DNA of 64,000 nt, taken from the NCBI RefSeq assembly GCF_003060885.1, contig NZ_QAIG01000013.1, positions 298,712-362,711 of the forward strand, written 5' to 3'. The DNA comes from Pseudomonas sp. HMWF032. Lineage in GTDB: Bacteria; Pseudomonadota; Gammaproteobacteria; Pseudomonadales; Pseudomonadaceae. Positions 27,013 to 37,064 of the stretch are shown in pieces (positions within the stretch are counted from its first letter, which is position 1; every line of letters starts with the position of its first letter). The position numbers were made by a program, and so were the translations under genes. The notes under the pieces were generated by a model. It saw only the letters and a list, made by a program, of their open reading frames with translations. It searched no databases and was not told the DNA's origin.

Positions 27013-28220
27013 GCGTGCTTCTCCTGTTGTTCCATATGGTGCACGATGGTTTGCATGTCTTTGTCGCCACGCCCGGAGAGGTTGACCACCATCAGGTGAT
27101 CCTTGGGCAGGTTGGGCGCGCGTTTGAACACTTCCGCCAGGGCGTGAGCGGTTTCCAGCGCCGGGATGATGCCCTCCTGACGGCAGCAGATGTGGAAGGC
27201 TTCAAGGGCTTCGGTGTCGGTCACGGAGGTGTATTCGACGCGGCCCACTTCATGCAACCAGGCGTGTTCCGGGCCGATGCCGGGGTAATCCAGGCCGGCG
27301 GAAATCGAGTGGGCGTCGATGATCTGGCCGTCGTCGCTCTGCAGCAGGAAGGTGCGGTTGCCGTGCAGTACGCCCGGTACGCCGCCGTTCAGGCTCGCGG
27401 CGTGCTTGCCGGTTTCGATGCCGTGACCGGCCGCTTCCACGCCGATGATTTGGATCTGTTTGTCATCGAGGAAGGGGTGGAACAGGCCGATGGCGTTCGA
27501 GCCACCGCCGATGCAGGCGATCAGGCTGTCGGGCAGGCGACCTTGCTGGGCGAGCATCTGGTCGCGGGTTTCCTTGCCAATCACGGCCTGGAAGTCGCGC
27601 ACCATGGCTGGGTACGGGTGTGGGCCGGCCACGGTGCCGATCATGTAGAAGGTGCTGTCGACGTTGGTTACCCAGTCGCGCAGGGCTTCGTTCATCGCAT
27701 CTTTCAGGGTGCCGGTGCCGGCGACAACCGGGATCACGGTGGCGCCCATCAGCTTCATGCGCAGCACGTTGGCGTTCTGCCGGTGGATGTCGGTGCTGCC
27801 CATGTAGATCACGCACTCCATGCCGAAGCGCGCCGCCACGGTGGCAGTGGCCACGCCGTGCATGCCCGCGCCGGTCTCGGCGATGATGCGTTTTTTGCCC
27901 ATGCGCTTGGCCAGCAGCACTTGGCCGATGCAGTTGTTGATCTTGTGCGCGCCGGTGTGGTTCAGCTCTTCGCGCTTGAAGTAGATCTTCGCGCCGCCAC
28001 ACATCTCGGTCAGGCGCTCAGCGAAATACAGCGGGCTCGGACGGCCGACGAAATCACGCTGGAAGTAGGCCAGTTCCTTTTCGAACTCAGGGTCGAGCTT
28101 GGCCTTTTCGTACTCATCGGCCAGGTCGTGGATCAGCGGCATCAGGGTTTCGGCAACGTATTGGCCACCGAATGAGCCGAACAGGCCGTTGGCGTCTGGG
28201 CCAGTGCGGAAGGAAGTCAT
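27009..28220 (-). CDS. trpB: Tryptophan synthase beta subunit
   Basis: A 403-residue PLP enzyme that joins indole and serine. The PLP lysine is in [15 protein letters not shown] (about residue 93), the phosphate-binding loop in [10 protein letters not shown], and the indole/serine site in [10 protein letters not shown]. It is the first gene of trpBA, divergent from trpI, the arrangement of pseudomonads in which TrpI with indoleglycerol phosphate activates trpBA. Confidence 0.97.
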   Translation of the reverse strand: MTSFRTGPDANGLFGSFGGQYVAETLMPLIHDLADEYEKAKLDPEFEKELAYFQRDFVGRPSPLYFAERLTEMCGGAKIYFKREELNHTGAHKINNCIGQVLLAKRMGKKRIIAETGAGMHGVATATVAARFGMECVIYMGSTDIHRQNANVLRMKLMGATVIPVVAGTGTLKDAMNEALRDWVTNVDSTFYMIGTVAGPHPYPAMVRDFQAVIGKETRDQMLAQQGRLPDSLIACIGGGSNAIGLFHPFLDDKQIQIIGVEAAGHGIETGKHAASLNGGVPGVLHGNRTFLLQSDDGQIIDAHSISAGLDYPGIGPEHAWLHEVGRVEYTSVTDTEALEAFHICCRQEGIIPALETAHALAEVFKRAPNLPKDHLMVVNLSGRGDKDMQTIVHHMEQQEKHA

Positions 28221-28331
28221 GGCGTTCTCCTCGGGAAATGGGCGCGCTGAACGGGTGATACCCGCTTCACGACGATGGACACAGGATAAAGCTGTGGCCC
28301 GTTCAGCAAAAGCGATAAGATCGCCGCAACC

Positions 28332-28348
28332 TGTCAGGAAAACTCACA
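28332..28348 (-). promoter_or_regulatory. Candidate TrpI binding site
   Basis: On the - strand TGTGAG-N5-CTGACA, which as I recall is the core of the P. aeruginosa TrpI site between trpI and trpB. It ends two bases before the trpI ATG at 28350, so TrpI bound here would also block its own gene. Confidence 0.65.
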
Positions 28349-28349
28349 G

Positions 28350-29237
28350 ATGAGCCAGGACTTACCGCCGCTGAATGCCCTGCGCGCCTTTGAAGCGGCC
28401 GCCCGTTTGAACAGTGTCAGCCACGCCGCCAACGAGCTGCATGTCACCCACGGCGCGGTGAGCCGGCAGGTGCGCGCGCTGGAAGCGCACCTCGGTGTGG
28501 CCCTGTTCAGCAAAGAAGGGCGTGGCCTTAAACTCACAGATGCAGGGATTCGCCTGCGCGATGTGTGTGCCGAGGTGTTTGGTCGCCTGCGCAGCACCTG
28601 TACGGAATTGCAGCAAGGCCAAGCCGATGCGCCTTTTGTTCTGGCCTGCCCCGGCAGCCTGCTGGCGCGCTGGTTTATCCCGCGTCTGGACCGGCTCAAC
28701 CGTGAGTTACCCGAACTGCGCCTGCAACTGTCAGCCAGTGAAGGGGAGCTGGACCCACGCCGCAGCGGTGTGGACGCCACCCTGTGGTTTGCCACGCCGC
28801 CTTGGCCAGCGGACATGCAGGTGTTTGAGTTGGCGGCTGAGCGCATTGGCCCGGTGCTCAGCCCGCGTTACGCACGCTTCGCGCAGTTGCATCAGGCACC
28901 GGCCAGCGCGCTGCTGGGCGAGCCGTTGTTGCACACCAGCTCGCGTCCGCAAGCCTGGCCCAACTGGGCCACGCGCAATGCGCTGGACGCCAGCGCGCTG
29001 AAACTCGGCCAAGGCTTCGAGCATTTGTATTACCTGCTGGAGGCGGCAGCCGCAGGGCTGGGTGTCGCCATCGCCCCGCAACAACTGGTGGCCGATGATC
29101 TCGCCGCCGGTCGCCTGGTTGCGCCCTGGGGCTTTGTCGAAACCTCGGCGCGTTTGGCCTTGTGGGTACCGGCGCGGCGCCTGGATAAACGGGCACAGCT
29201 GTTGGCCGCATGGCTACGTCACGAACTGCAAGGCTGA
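28350..29237 (+). CDS. trpI: LysR-type activator of trpBA
   Basis: A 295-residue LysR-family regulator. The winged HTH (about 5-65) reads [41 protein letters not shown], and the periplasmic-binding-protein-like effector domain covers 90-290. Position opposite trpBA with a matching operator identifies it as TrpI, which responds to indoleglycerol phosphate. The GcvA-like start ([15 protein letters not shown]) is typical of the subgroup. Confidence 0.93.
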   Translation: MSQDLPPLNALRAFEAAARLNSVSHAANELHVTHGAVSRQVRALEAHLGVALFSKEGRGLKLTDAGIRLRDVCAEVFGRLRSTCTELQQGQADAPFVLACPGSLLARWFIPRLDRLNRELPELRLQLSASEGELDPRRSGVDATLWFATPPWPADMQVFELAAERIGPVLSPRYARFAQLHQAPASALLGEPLLHTSSRPQAWPNWATRNALDASALKLGQGFEHLYYLLEAAAAGLGVAIAPQQLVADDLAAGRLVAPWGFVETSARLALWVPARRLDKRAQLLAAWLRHELQG

Positions 29238-29303
29238 ACCGGCGGTCAGGCAGAACCGTGGCGACTCAACTAGCGTTGAACGAACAACCTGCGGAGAACG
29301 CCC

Positions 29304-29519
29304 ATGTCCGATCATCACACCTACAAGAAAATCGAAATCGTCGGTTCCTCGAAAGTCAGTATCGAGGACGCCATCGAAAATGCCCTGGCCGAATGTGCCA
29401 AGTCGGTGCGCAACCTCGACTGGTTTGAGGTGGTAGAGACCCGCGGGCATATCGTGAATGGCAAGGTCGGCCACTACCAGGTCACGTTGAAGATCGGCTT
29501 CCGCCTGAGTGATAGCTGA
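29304..29519 (+). CDS. Dodecin family flavin-binding protein
   Basis: A 71-residue protein with the dodecin layout: HTYKKIEIVGSSKVSIEDAIENALAECAKSVRNLDWFEVVETRGHI, then a final beta strand VGHYQVTLKIGFRL. The conserved Trp of LDWFEV stacks on the flavin in characterised dodecins, which assemble as hollow dodecamers storing FMN or its breakdown products. CGGAGAA at 29291-29297 gives a good ribosome binding site. It lies between trpI and a flavin-dependent monooxygenase-like gene. Confidence 0.93.
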   Translation: MSDHHTYKKIEIVGSSKVSIEDAIENALAECAKSVRNLDWFEVVETRGHIVNGKVGHYQVTLKIGFRLSDS

Positions 29520-29528
29520 ACCCAGCTG

Positions 29529-29556
29529 CTGCGGTCATGCCTGGACATGGCCGCAG
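29529..29556 (+). terminator. Stem-loop after the dodecin gene
   Basis: CTGCGGTCATG and CATGGCCGCAG form an 11-base stem (one mismatch) with loop CCTGGA, nine bases after the dodecin stop. A T-run is absent, so it is a probable but weak terminator. Confidence 0.5.
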
Positions 29557-29670
29557 ATCTTCCCGCCCCACGCACCTTGCCCTTGGAATCCGCAGAACAA
29601 GCCCCACTATCTAACTCAGGTATTGGGGCCTTAATGCGCCCGAACACACGGATAATCCACAGGCAGCCCG

Positions 29671-30669
<999 letters not shown>

Positions 30670-30678
30670 ACGGGCACA

Positions 30679-31098
30679 TCAGAACGTGCCGCAGCGCAGC
30701 ACCTTGCCGCGCGCCAGCACAGTGCGTTGCTCGTCATACAGCCAGGACTGCGCCTTCATTTGCATAGGCCTGGCTTCCAGCCGGTAGCGCTGGCCAGCCA
30801 CGAAATTGTCATGCTGCACACGAATCTCGCAGGTCACCTGAAGCGGCTCATAGGCGCCATCCAGGCCACCGCCACGGTTCACCTCGAACTGAAAGCGCGC
30901 CTGCAGCTCATGAGCACCGCTAGGCACCTGGAAGAAACGGCCATCGTTAAGGCGCTGGCCATCAAGGCGATCCGCCATCAACAGGGTGCCGGCATTACTG
31001 CGCAGTTCAACCCAGGCCTGGCTCGGGTCTGCCGGCGGCACGGGCGAGGCGCAGGCGCTGAGCACCAGCACACCGCCAAGCAAAGCCAGATAACGCAT
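30679..31098 (-). CDS. Putative outer-membrane lipoprotein, unknown function
   Basis: A 139-residue product from the ATG at 31098. Lipoprotein signal MRYLALLGGVLVLSAC with lipobox LSAC (Cys16). The mature part is beta-rich: WVELRSNAGTLLMADRLDGQRLNDGRFFQVPSGAHELQARFQFEV, a PEGA-like layout (a short beta repeat that often ends in a G-x-H-x-L strand). No family can be named with certainty. It is convergent with the luciferase-like gene. Confidence 0.75.
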   Translation of the reverse strand: MRYLALLGGVLVLSACASPVPPADPSQAWVELRSNAGTLLMADRLDGQRLNDGRFFQVPSGAHELQARFQFEVNRGGGLDGAYEPLQVTCEIRVQHDNFVAGQRYRLEARPMQMKAQSWLYDEQRTVLARGKVLRCGTF

Positions 31099-31128
31099 GG
31101 GGCACCTCCATAAATCGCAACAGCCCAA

Positions 31129-31398
31129 GGGTCTGTTGACGTTTCGTTCGCGGCCGCGCCGAAGCCTGTTTTAGCGCGAGGCAAGGCACGAGACACGAGA
31201 CACGAAGTTTGTTGTTCCAAATGAGTGTCGAGAAACGCAGTATCGCGCTAAAACAGGCTCGGCCCTTCGGGTTGCGCGAAAAATCTCGCCAAGCGGTGTT
31301 GGAGGACTTGGCAAGGGAACACCATTACCGGCGTCCTACGCCTAGCCTGGCGAAATTTTTCGCGGCAACGCGGTTCGCGACGAAACATCAACAGCCCC
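31129..31398. repeat. 270-base nested palindromic repeat (MITE-like)
   Basis: The ends are inverted copies: GGGTCTGTTGACGTTTCGTT at the left and, on the other strand from the right, GGGGCTGTTGATGTTTCGTC. Inside are two further inverted repeats: GCCTGTTTTAGCGCGA (31164-31179) with a perfect partner at 31243-31258, and CGCGAAAAATCTCGCCA with TGGCGAAATTTTTCGCG between about 31275 and 31363. CACGAGA occurs in tandem near 31188. It has no convincing gene. It occupies the gap between the lipoprotein and aminopeptidase genes. Confidence 0.7.
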
Positions 31399-31478
31399 TA
31401 ACCTACGCCGATCCCGTACTGGAGGCAGCAGCGCCGATGCGCTAGCGTGGCAGCCTGTTTACTCAGGGGTACTGATCC

Positions 31479-32537
31479 ATGTTCGACGCGCTGCTCTGGC
31501 GCTGGGTTCCGTTGGCCGCCGCATGGCTGCTGAGCGGTTGCAGCACCCTGGATTACTACAGCCACCTGGCCGGCGGGCACCTGCACCTGCTGCAGGCCCG
31601 CGAGCCGATTGCCGAGCTGCTGGGGAACCCGACTGCTGACCCCGAACTCCAGCAACGCCTGGCCATGGCACAACAGGCGCGGGATTTCGCCAGCGCTCAG
31701 CTGAGCCTGCCTGACAACGGCAGCTACCGCCTGTATGCCGATATCGGCCGACCGTTCGTGGTGTGGAACGTATTTGCCACGGCGGAATTTTCCCTGTCAC
31801 CTGAGCTGCACTGCTTCCCCATTGCCGGTTGCGTGGCCTATCGCGGTTTTTACAGTCAGGGCCGGGCGCGCGGTGCGGCGGCCTTGCTCAAGCAGCAAGG
31901 GCTGGACACCTACCTGGGCGGGGTCGAGGCCTATTCCACCCTGGGCTGGTTCAATGACCCGATTCTCAACACCATGTTGCGCTGGAGCGATGAGCGCCTG
32001 GTGGCGGTGATCTTCCACGAGTTGGCGCACCAACAGCTGTATGTGGCGGATGACACCGCGTTCAACGAATCCTTCGCCAGCTTTGTCGAGCACGAAGGCC
32101 TGCGCCAATGGCGTGCTGCGCGGGGTTTAGTGGCCAGCGATCCGGCCGGCGAACAGCAGCGCGAGCACTTTATCGCGCTGGTACTGGCCAGCCGCGCACG
32201 CTTGGCGCAGCTCTACGCCAGTGAGCTGCCCGCGACTCAGATGCGCGTGCGCAAAGCCGCTGAGTTCGACCGGCTGCGCACGGAGTACCACGCCCTGCGT
32301 GAACGCCAATGGGCTGGCCAGGGCCGTTACGACAACTGGATCAACACGCCGATGAACAACGCCAAGCTGCTGCCCTTTGGCCTCTATGATCAATGGGTGC
32401 CGGCTTTTGCCGCGCTGTTCGAGCAGGTTGACCGCGACTGGCCGCGCTTTTATGAGCGCGTCGCCGCCTTCGGCCAACTGCCCGAGACGCAGCGGCATCA
32501 AGCGTTGACGGACTTATTGGCCGTTACGCCGAACTAA
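31479..32537 (+). CDS. Putative lipoprotein aminopeptidase (PF10023/COG4324-like)
   Basis: A 352-residue protein with a signal peptide ending in the lipobox LSGC (Cys21), so probably anchored in the envelope. The zinc-protease signature H-E-x-x-H is at 180-184 (VIFHELAHQQLY) and a third ligand is likely Glu197 in FNESFASFVEHEG. This matches the predicted aminopeptidase family common in proteobacteria, whose substrate has not been established. CAGGGG at 31465-31470 may be the ribosome binding site. Confidence 0.87.
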   Translation: MFDALLWRWVPLAAAWLLSGCSTLDYYSHLAGGHLHLLQAREPIAELLGNPTADPELQQRLAMAQQARDFASAQLSLPDNGSYRLYADIGRPFVVWNVFATAEFSLSPELHCFPIAGCVAYRGFYSQGRARGAAALLKQQGLDTYLGGVEAYSTLGWFNDPILNTMLRWSDERLVAVIFHELAHQQLYVADDTAFNESFASFVEHEGLRQWRAARGLVASDPAGEQQREHFIALVLASRARLAQLYASELPATQMRVRKAAEFDRLRTEYHALRERQWAGQGRYDNWINTPMNNAKLLPFGLYDQWVPAFAALFEQVDRDWPRFYERVAAFGQLPETQRHQALTDLLAVTPN

Positions 32538-32596
32538 GGGACGGCACAGACAGTCCACATCCATGTCATTGATGTTCACGCAAAAAGGAGCAGGCC

Positions 32597-32827
32597 ATGA
32601 ACAAACTCACCCTCGGCGTACTGTTAGCGCTGACCAGCACCAGCCTGTTGGCTGCACCCAAGCCCTGCGAAGAGCTGCGCGCGGAGATTGAAGTGAAAAT
32701 CCAGGCCGCCGGTGTGGCCAGTTACACCCTGGAAATCGTGCCCAACGAAGACGCTCAGGACCCCAACATGGTGGTCGGCAGCTGCGACGGCGGCACCAAG
32801 AAGATCATTTACCAGAAGAACGCTTAG
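32597..32827 (+). CDS. DUF1161 family small exported protein
   Basis: A 76-residue protein with signal peptide MNKLTLGVLLALTSTSLLAA and a short mature part PKPCEELRAEIEVKIQAAGVASYTLEIV and VVGSCDGGTKKIIYQ. The two Cys residues (in KPCEEL and GSCDGG) probably form a disulfide. The layout matches DUF1161, a small periplasmic family of unknown role. AAGGAG at 32585-32590 is a clear ribosome binding site. Confidence 0.88.
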   Translation: MNKLTLGVLLALTSTSLLAAPKPCEELRAEIEVKIQAAGVASYTLEIVPNEDAQDPNMVVGSCDGGTKKIIYQKNA

Positions 32828-32840
32828 GCGTAGCGCATCA

Positions 32841-32967
32841 GGTGGACACGCTTCGCGTTGTCCACCCTGCCTGACTTTCAGGCCGTAGGTTGGGTTGAGG
32901 CGCGCAGCGGCGAAGCCCGACGAATGTACAACCCAGTTGGGCTTCGCTGCGTTCAACGCCAACCTAC
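32841..32967. repeat. GTGGAC hairpin and GTAGGTTGG-type inverted repeat
   Basis: GGTGGACA and TGTCCACC (32841-32866) form one hairpin. GTAGGTTGGGTTGAG (from 32885) and GTTCAACGCCAACCTAC (to 32967) form a second with a CGAAGCCC/GGGCTTCG core. A third, decayed half copy (33001-33037) reaches the stop of the HAD gene. CTTTCAGGC precedes both the second and third units, suggesting tandem duplication. Confidence 0.65.
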
Positions 32968-33034
32968 GGGTATGCAATCCGGTCGATGCTTTCAGGCTGT
33001 AGATTGTGTTGCGAGGCGCAGCGACGAAGCTCAA

Positions 33035-33697
33035 CTAGCGCATAAACGCCCGATGCAACTCCGCCAGGCTGTGGAAGTGATAGGTCGGCGCTTCGGCCTG
33101 CAACTCGGCAAAGCTGCCAAAGCCATAGCCCACCGCGGCCGCATCCAGGCCGTTGCGTTTGGCACCAATCAAATCGTGCTTGCGATCGCCGATCATCAGC
33201 GTGCGCGCCGCTGGCAGTTGTTCCTGTTGCAGCAGGTGGGCGATCAGCTCGACCTTGTCAGTGCGCGTGCCGTCCAGCTCGCTGCCGTAAATCACCTTGA
33301 AGTGCTTCGCGAAACCAAAGTGCCGGGCAATCTGCTCGGCAAATACCGTCGGCTTGCTGGTGGCGATGTACAGCGTGCGCTGTTGGTTTTGCAGCAATTG
33401 CAGCAGTTCACCGACGCCGTCGAACAGCCGGTTTTCATACAGCCCCACCTCGCGAAAACGCTCGCGGTAATGGTTCACCGCCTGCCAGGCCGTGGCCTCG
33501 TCAAAGCCGTAGCTGTGCATAAAACACTGCAACAACGGCGGGCCGATAAAGTGCTCCAGCGCCTGCAAATCAGGCTCCTCAATGCCCAGCTTGGCCAGCG
33601 CATGCTGCACCGAGCGGGTAATCCCTTCGCGCGGGTCGGTGAGGGTGCCGTCGAGGTCAAACAGGATGTTCTGGTAGTGCATCACGGGTTCGCTCAT
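33035..33697 (-). CDS. HAD-family hydrolase (phosphoglycolate phosphatase-like)
   Basis: A 220-residue haloacid-dehalogenase hydrolase with a cap domain. Motif I is FDLDGTLTD (nucleophile Asp15), motif II is ATSKP, motif III Lys lies around TDKVELIAH and motif IV is MIGDRKHDLIGAKRNG. Such enzymes act on phosphoglycolate, nucleotides or other phosphates; the substrate is not readable. The start overlaps the gamma-carbonic anhydrase stop (TGATG), and both form a pair divergent from prlC, an order I know from P. aeruginosa. Confidence 0.92.
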   Translation of the reverse strand: MSEPVMHYQNILFDLDGTLTDPREGITRSVQHALAKLGIEEPDLQALEHFIGPPLLQCFMHSYGFDEATAWQAVNHYRERFREVGLYENRLFDGVGELLQLLQNQQRTLYIATSKPTVFAEQIARHFGFAKHFKVIYGSELDGTRTDKVELIAHLLQQEQLPAARTLMIGDRKHDLIGAKRNGLDAAAVGYGFGSFAELQAEAPTYHFHSLAELHRAFMR

Positions 33698-34239
33698 CAG
33701 CCGGCATAGCCTTCCAGCAGGTGTTGGTCTTTCAACCGCACGTAGTTGGCGGCGCTGTAGCTGAAGAAGTTGCGCTCTTTGTCCGTCAACGGCCGTGCTT
33801 GTTTCACCGGGCTGCCGACATACAAAAAGCCGCTTTCCAGCACCTTGCCCGGCGGCACCAGAGCGCCGGCACCGATCACCACCTCGTCCTGCACCACCGC
33901 ACCGTCCATGATGATGCTGCCCATGCCGACCAGAATACGGTTACCCAGGGTGCAGCCGTGCAGGGTGACGTTATGGCCGACGGTCACCTCATCGCCAATG
34001 ATCAGCGGGTAGCCGTCCGGGTTGAACGGCCCGGCATGGGTGATGTGCAGCACGCTGCCGTCCTGAATGCTGCTGCGCTCACCGATGCGGATGCGGTGCA
34101 TGTCGCCGCGAATCACCACCAGCGGCCACACCGAGCTGTCGCTGCCGATGTGCACATCGCCCAGCACCACGGCTGAGGCGTCGACAAACACCCGCTCGCC
34201 AAGCTGCGGGGTGAACTCCTGGTAGGTACGAATCGCCAC
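33697..34239 (-). CDS. Gamma-carbonic anhydrase family protein
   Basis: A 180-residue left-handed beta-helix protein built from hexapeptide turns, trimeric in its family. The three zinc His are His68 (VLHITHAG), His89 and His94 (VGHNVTLHGC). It matches the YrdA/PaaY-type subgroup, only some members of which are active carbonic anhydrases. It precedes the HAD gene with a one-base overlap and is divergent from prlC. Confidence 0.92.
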   Translation of the reverse strand: MAIRTYQEFTPQLGERVFVDASAVVLGDVHIGSDSSVWPLVVIRGDMHRIRIGERSSIQDGSVLHITHAGPFNPDGYPLIIGDEVTVGHNVTLHGCTLGNRILVGMGSIIMDGAVVQDEVVIGAGALVPPGKVLESGFLYVGSPVKQARPLTDKERNFFSYSAANYVRLKDQHLLEGYAG

Positions 34240-34370
34240 GATAGAAATCTCTTGGGCTGCGGGAAAGCTTGATTGTAATTAAGATGGCCCCCATGTCGGG
34301 TGATATCACGTCAGGCGAGTTGCCCATCGTCTGCGCCCAGCCCTTTTCCCTTCGCCACAGGTGCCTTGTT

Positions 34371-36419
34371 GTGACCGCCACTAATCCCCTGCTGCACGCC
34401 TTCGACCTGCCGCCCTACAGCGCCATCCGCCCGGAGCACGTAGAGCCGGCCATTGAGCAGATTCTGGCCGACAACCGCGCCGCCATGAGCCACCTGCTGG
34501 AACAACAGGCCGCCGACCCAAGCTGGGACGGCCTGGTGCTGGCCCTGGATGAACTGGGCGCGCGTCTGGGTCAAGCCTGGAGCCCGGTCAGCCACCTGAA
34601 TGCGGTGTGCAACAGCGCTGAACTGCGCGCGGCCTACGAGGCCTGCCTGCCCAAGTTGTCCGAATACTGGACCGAAATCGGTCAGAACCAACCGCTGTTC
34701 CAGGCCTATCAGACGCTGGCCGCAAGCCCGGCAGCCGCTGGTTTCGACGTGGCGCAAAAGACCATCCTCGAACACGCCCTGCGCGACTTCCGCCTGTCCG
34801 GTATCGACCTGCCGGCCGAGCAGCAAAAGCGCTACGGCGAGATTCAGATGAAGCTGTCCGAGCTGGCCAGCAGCTTCTCCAACCAGTTGCTCGATGCCAC
34901 CCAGGCCTGGACCAAGCACGTGACCGACGAGGCGGCGCTGGACGGCCTGACCGACTCAGCCAAGGCGCAGATGCAGCAAGCCGCCGAGGCCAAGGGGCTG
35001 GACGGTTGGCTGATCAGCCTGGAATTCCCCAGCTATTTCGCGGTGATGACCTACGCCAACGACCGCGCCCTGCGCGAAGAGTTGTATGCCGCCTACTGCA
35101 CCCGCGCCTCCGATCAGGGGCCGAATGCCAGGCAGAACGACAACGGCCCGGTGATGAACGAAATCCTCGCCCTGCGTCAGGAACTGGCCAAGCTGCTGGG
35201 CTTCGGCAACTACGCCGAGCTGAGCCTGGCCAGCAAAATGGCCGAAAGCACCGAGCAGGTGCTGAGCTTCCTGCGTGATCTGGGCGTACGCGGCAAGCCG
35301 TTTGCGGAACAAGACCTGCGCGAACTGCAAGCCTTCGCCGCTGAACAGGGCTGCAACGAGCTGCAAAGCTGGGACGTCGGCTACTACAGCGAGAAGCTGC
35401 GCGAGCAGCGCTACAGCATTTCCCAGGAAATCCTGCGCGCCTACTTCCCCATCGACAAGGTGCTGACCGGCCTGTTCGCCATCGTCGAAAAGCTCTACGG
35501 CATCCAGATCAACGAGCTGTCCGGCTTCGACAGCTGGCACCCGGATGTGCGCCTGTTTGAAATCAGCGAAAACGGTGCGCACGTCGGGCGTTTCTTCTTC
35601 GACCTCTACGCCCGCGCCAACAAACGCGGCGGCGCGTGGATGGACGGCGCGCGTGACAAACGCCGCACGGCTGATGGCACGCTGATCAGCCCAGTGGCCA
35701 ATTTGGTGTGCAACTTCACCCCGGCAGTCGGCGGCAAGCCAGCACTGCTGACCCACGATGAAGTCACCACCCTGTTCCACGAATTCGGCCACGGCCTGCA
35801 CCACCTGCTGACCCGCGTTGAACACGCTGGCGCGTCGGGCATCAACGGCGTGGCCTGGGACGCCGTGGAGCTGCCAAGCCAGTTTATGGAGAACTGGTGC
35901 TGGGAGCCGGAAGGCCTGGCGCTGATCTCCGGCCATTTTGAAAGCGGCGAGCCGCTGCCACAGGACCTGCTGGACAAGATGCTGGCGGCGAAGAACTTCC
36001 AGTCCGGTTTGATGATGGTGCGGCAGATCGAGTTCAGCCTGTTCGACTTCGAACTGCACGCCACCCACGGCAACGGCCGCAGCGTGCTCGACGTACTCGA
36101 AGGCATCCGCGCGGAAGTCTCGGTACTGCGTCCACCGGCCTACAACCGCTTCCCCAACAGCTTCGCGCACATCTTCGCCGGTGGTTACGCGGCCGGTTAC
36201 TACAGCTACAAGTGGGCTGAAGTGCTCAGCGCCGATGCCTTCTCCAAGTTTGAGGAAGAAGGCGTGTTCAACAGCGCCACCGGCCAAGCCTTCCGTGAGG
36301 CGATTCTGGCGCGCGGCGGCTCGCAGGCACCGATGGTGCTGTTTGTCGATTTCCGTGGCCGCGAGCCGAGCATCGACGCCCTGCTGCGCCACCTCGGCCT
36401 GAGCCAGGAGGCCGCATGA
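34371..36419 (+). CDS. prlC: Oligopeptidase A
   Basis: A 682-residue M3-family zinc metallopeptidase that degrades short peptides, including signal peptides, in the cytoplasm. The HEXXH motif is HEFGH at about 470-474, within TLFHEFGHGLHHLL, and the third ligand is in the GVAWDAVELPSQFMENW helix. I chose the GTG at 34371 (AGGTG eight bases upstream; product opens TATNPLLHAFDLPPYSAI) because residues upstream look non-homologous. The stop overlaps the yheV-like gene by four bases. Confidence 0.93.
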   Translation: MTATNPLLHAFDLPPYSAIRPEHVEPAIEQILADNRAAMSHLLEQQAADPSWDGLVLALDELGARLGQAWSPVSHLNAVCNSAELRAAYEACLPKLSEYWTEIGQNQPLFQAYQTLAASPAAAGFDVAQKTILEHALRDFRLSGIDLPAEQQKRYGEIQMKLSELASSFSNQLLDATQAWTKHVTDEAALDGLTDSAKAQMQQAAEAKGLDGWLISLEFPSYFAVMTYANDRALREELYAAYCTRASDQGPNARQNDNGPVMNEILALRQELAKLLGFGNYAELSLASKMAESTEQVLSFLRDLGVRGKPFAEQDLRELQAFAAEQGCNELQSWDVGYYSEKLREQRYSISQEILRAYFPIDKVLTGLFAIVEKLYGIQINELSGFDSWHPDVRLFEISENGAHVGRFFFDLYARANKRGGAWMDGARDKRRTADGTLISPVANLVCNFTPAVGGKPALLTHDEVTTLFHEFGHGLHHLLTRVEHAGASGINGVAWDAVELPSQFMENWCWEPEGLALISGHFESGEPLPQDLLDKMLAAKNFQSGLMMVRQIEFSLFDFELHATHGNGRSVLDVLEGIRAEVSVLRPPAYNRFPNSFAHIFAGGYAAGYYSYKWAEVLSADAFSKFEEEGVFNSATGQAFREAILARGGSQAPMVLFVDFRGREPSIDALLRHLGLSQEAA

Positions 36420-36703
36420 GCGATGCACCCTTGACCATCACCGCCAAACGCTTTATCGCCGGGGCCGTCTGCCCGGCGTGCAGCGAAATGGACAAGATCC
36501 AGATGTGGAATGTCGACGGCGTACCCAACCGCGAATGTGTGGCCTGCGGCTACGCCGACACCCTGGACGAGCGCGGCAACTCGGTGCCGAAAGAACTGCC
36601 CACGCGCGTCAACACCAGCGCGCTAAAACCCAAGGCGCCTGATCCGAAGGTGCAGGCGGTGCAGTTCTTCCCGAATCCGAAACTGAAAAAGCCGAGCGAA
36701 TAG
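36416..36703 (+). CDS. yheV: YheV family putative zinc-ribbon protein
   Basis: A 95-residue protein with two C-x-x-C pairs (AVCPACSEMD and RECVACGYAD), a zinc-ribbon layout, followed by a Pro/Lys-rich tail. It is the small partner commonly found overlapping prlC (ATGA at 36416-36419). Function unknown. It is the last core-genome gene before the accessory block at 36885. Confidence 0.87.
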   Translation: MSDAPLTITAKRFIAGAVCPACSEMDKIQMWNVDGVPNRECVACGYADTLDERGNSVPKELPTRVNTSALKPKAPDPKVQAVQFFPNPKLKKPSE

Positions 36704-36849
36704 CTTGAATCGATGCAATCCGGATCCAGTCCGGGCTGCTCGCGAGAACACTTAGGCCAGTGAAGGCCATTTATAGAGATCAAAAAGTGGCGACTGAGCA
36801 ACCACTAGCGTTTGTAGTTCATGGCAGCAATCACCCAGCTAACGATGTA

Positions 36850-36862
36850 AAGTGATGCACTT
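36850..36862. promoter_or_regulatory. Candidate RHH operator upstream of the defence operon
   Basis: AAGTG-ATG-CACTT, a 13-base palindrome 22 bases upstream of the RHH start, directly against a TATTCT (-10-like) at 36864-36869. Short inverted repeats at this position are typical of operators for ribbon-helix-helix autorepressors. Confidence 0.4.
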
Positions 36863-36884
36863 GTATTCTTTTCGGTGAGCAGAC

Positions 36885-37064
36885 ATGAAGTCCGCACGCA
36901 CAACCATCTCGCTTCCCCCGGAACAACTTGAGCAACTGCAGGCGCTGGCGGATAAACATGGCTTGTCGTTGGCTTGGGTGATCCGTCAGGCCATCAACGA
37001 GTTTCTCGCGCGGGTCGAGCAGCCTGCTGGCTTCAACCCCCTCGCCCCGCGCAAGGAGGGCTGA
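36885..37064 (+). CDS. Ribbon-helix-helix (CopG/Arc-type) regulator
   Basis: A 59-residue protein with the RHH pattern: strand ARTTISLPPEQ, helix EQLQALADKHGLS, helix LAWVIRQAINEFLARVE. Such proteins bind operators as dimers and often repress their own operon or act as antitoxins. The start is the ATG at 36885 after GGTGAGC. Its stop overlaps the helicase start (TGATG), so it is the first gene of the five-gene operon and its likely regulator. No toxin gene is apparent next to it. Confidence 0.8.
   Translation: MKSARTTISLPPEQLEQLQALADKHGLSLAWVIRQAINEFLARVEQPAGFNPLAPRKEG

Noticed and set aside
34956-36428. 490-residue frame on the - strand opposite prlC
   Set aside because: A mirror frame caused by high third-position GC; prlC on the + strand has its HEXXH motif and full domain match. 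The same applies to the long frames opposite spuE, spuC, trpB, recB and the GGDEF-EAL gene.
36885-37064. RHH gene as antitoxin of a toxin-antitoxin pair
   Set aside because: No small toxin-like gene lies next to it; it directly overlaps the helicase gene, so an operon regulator is simpler.
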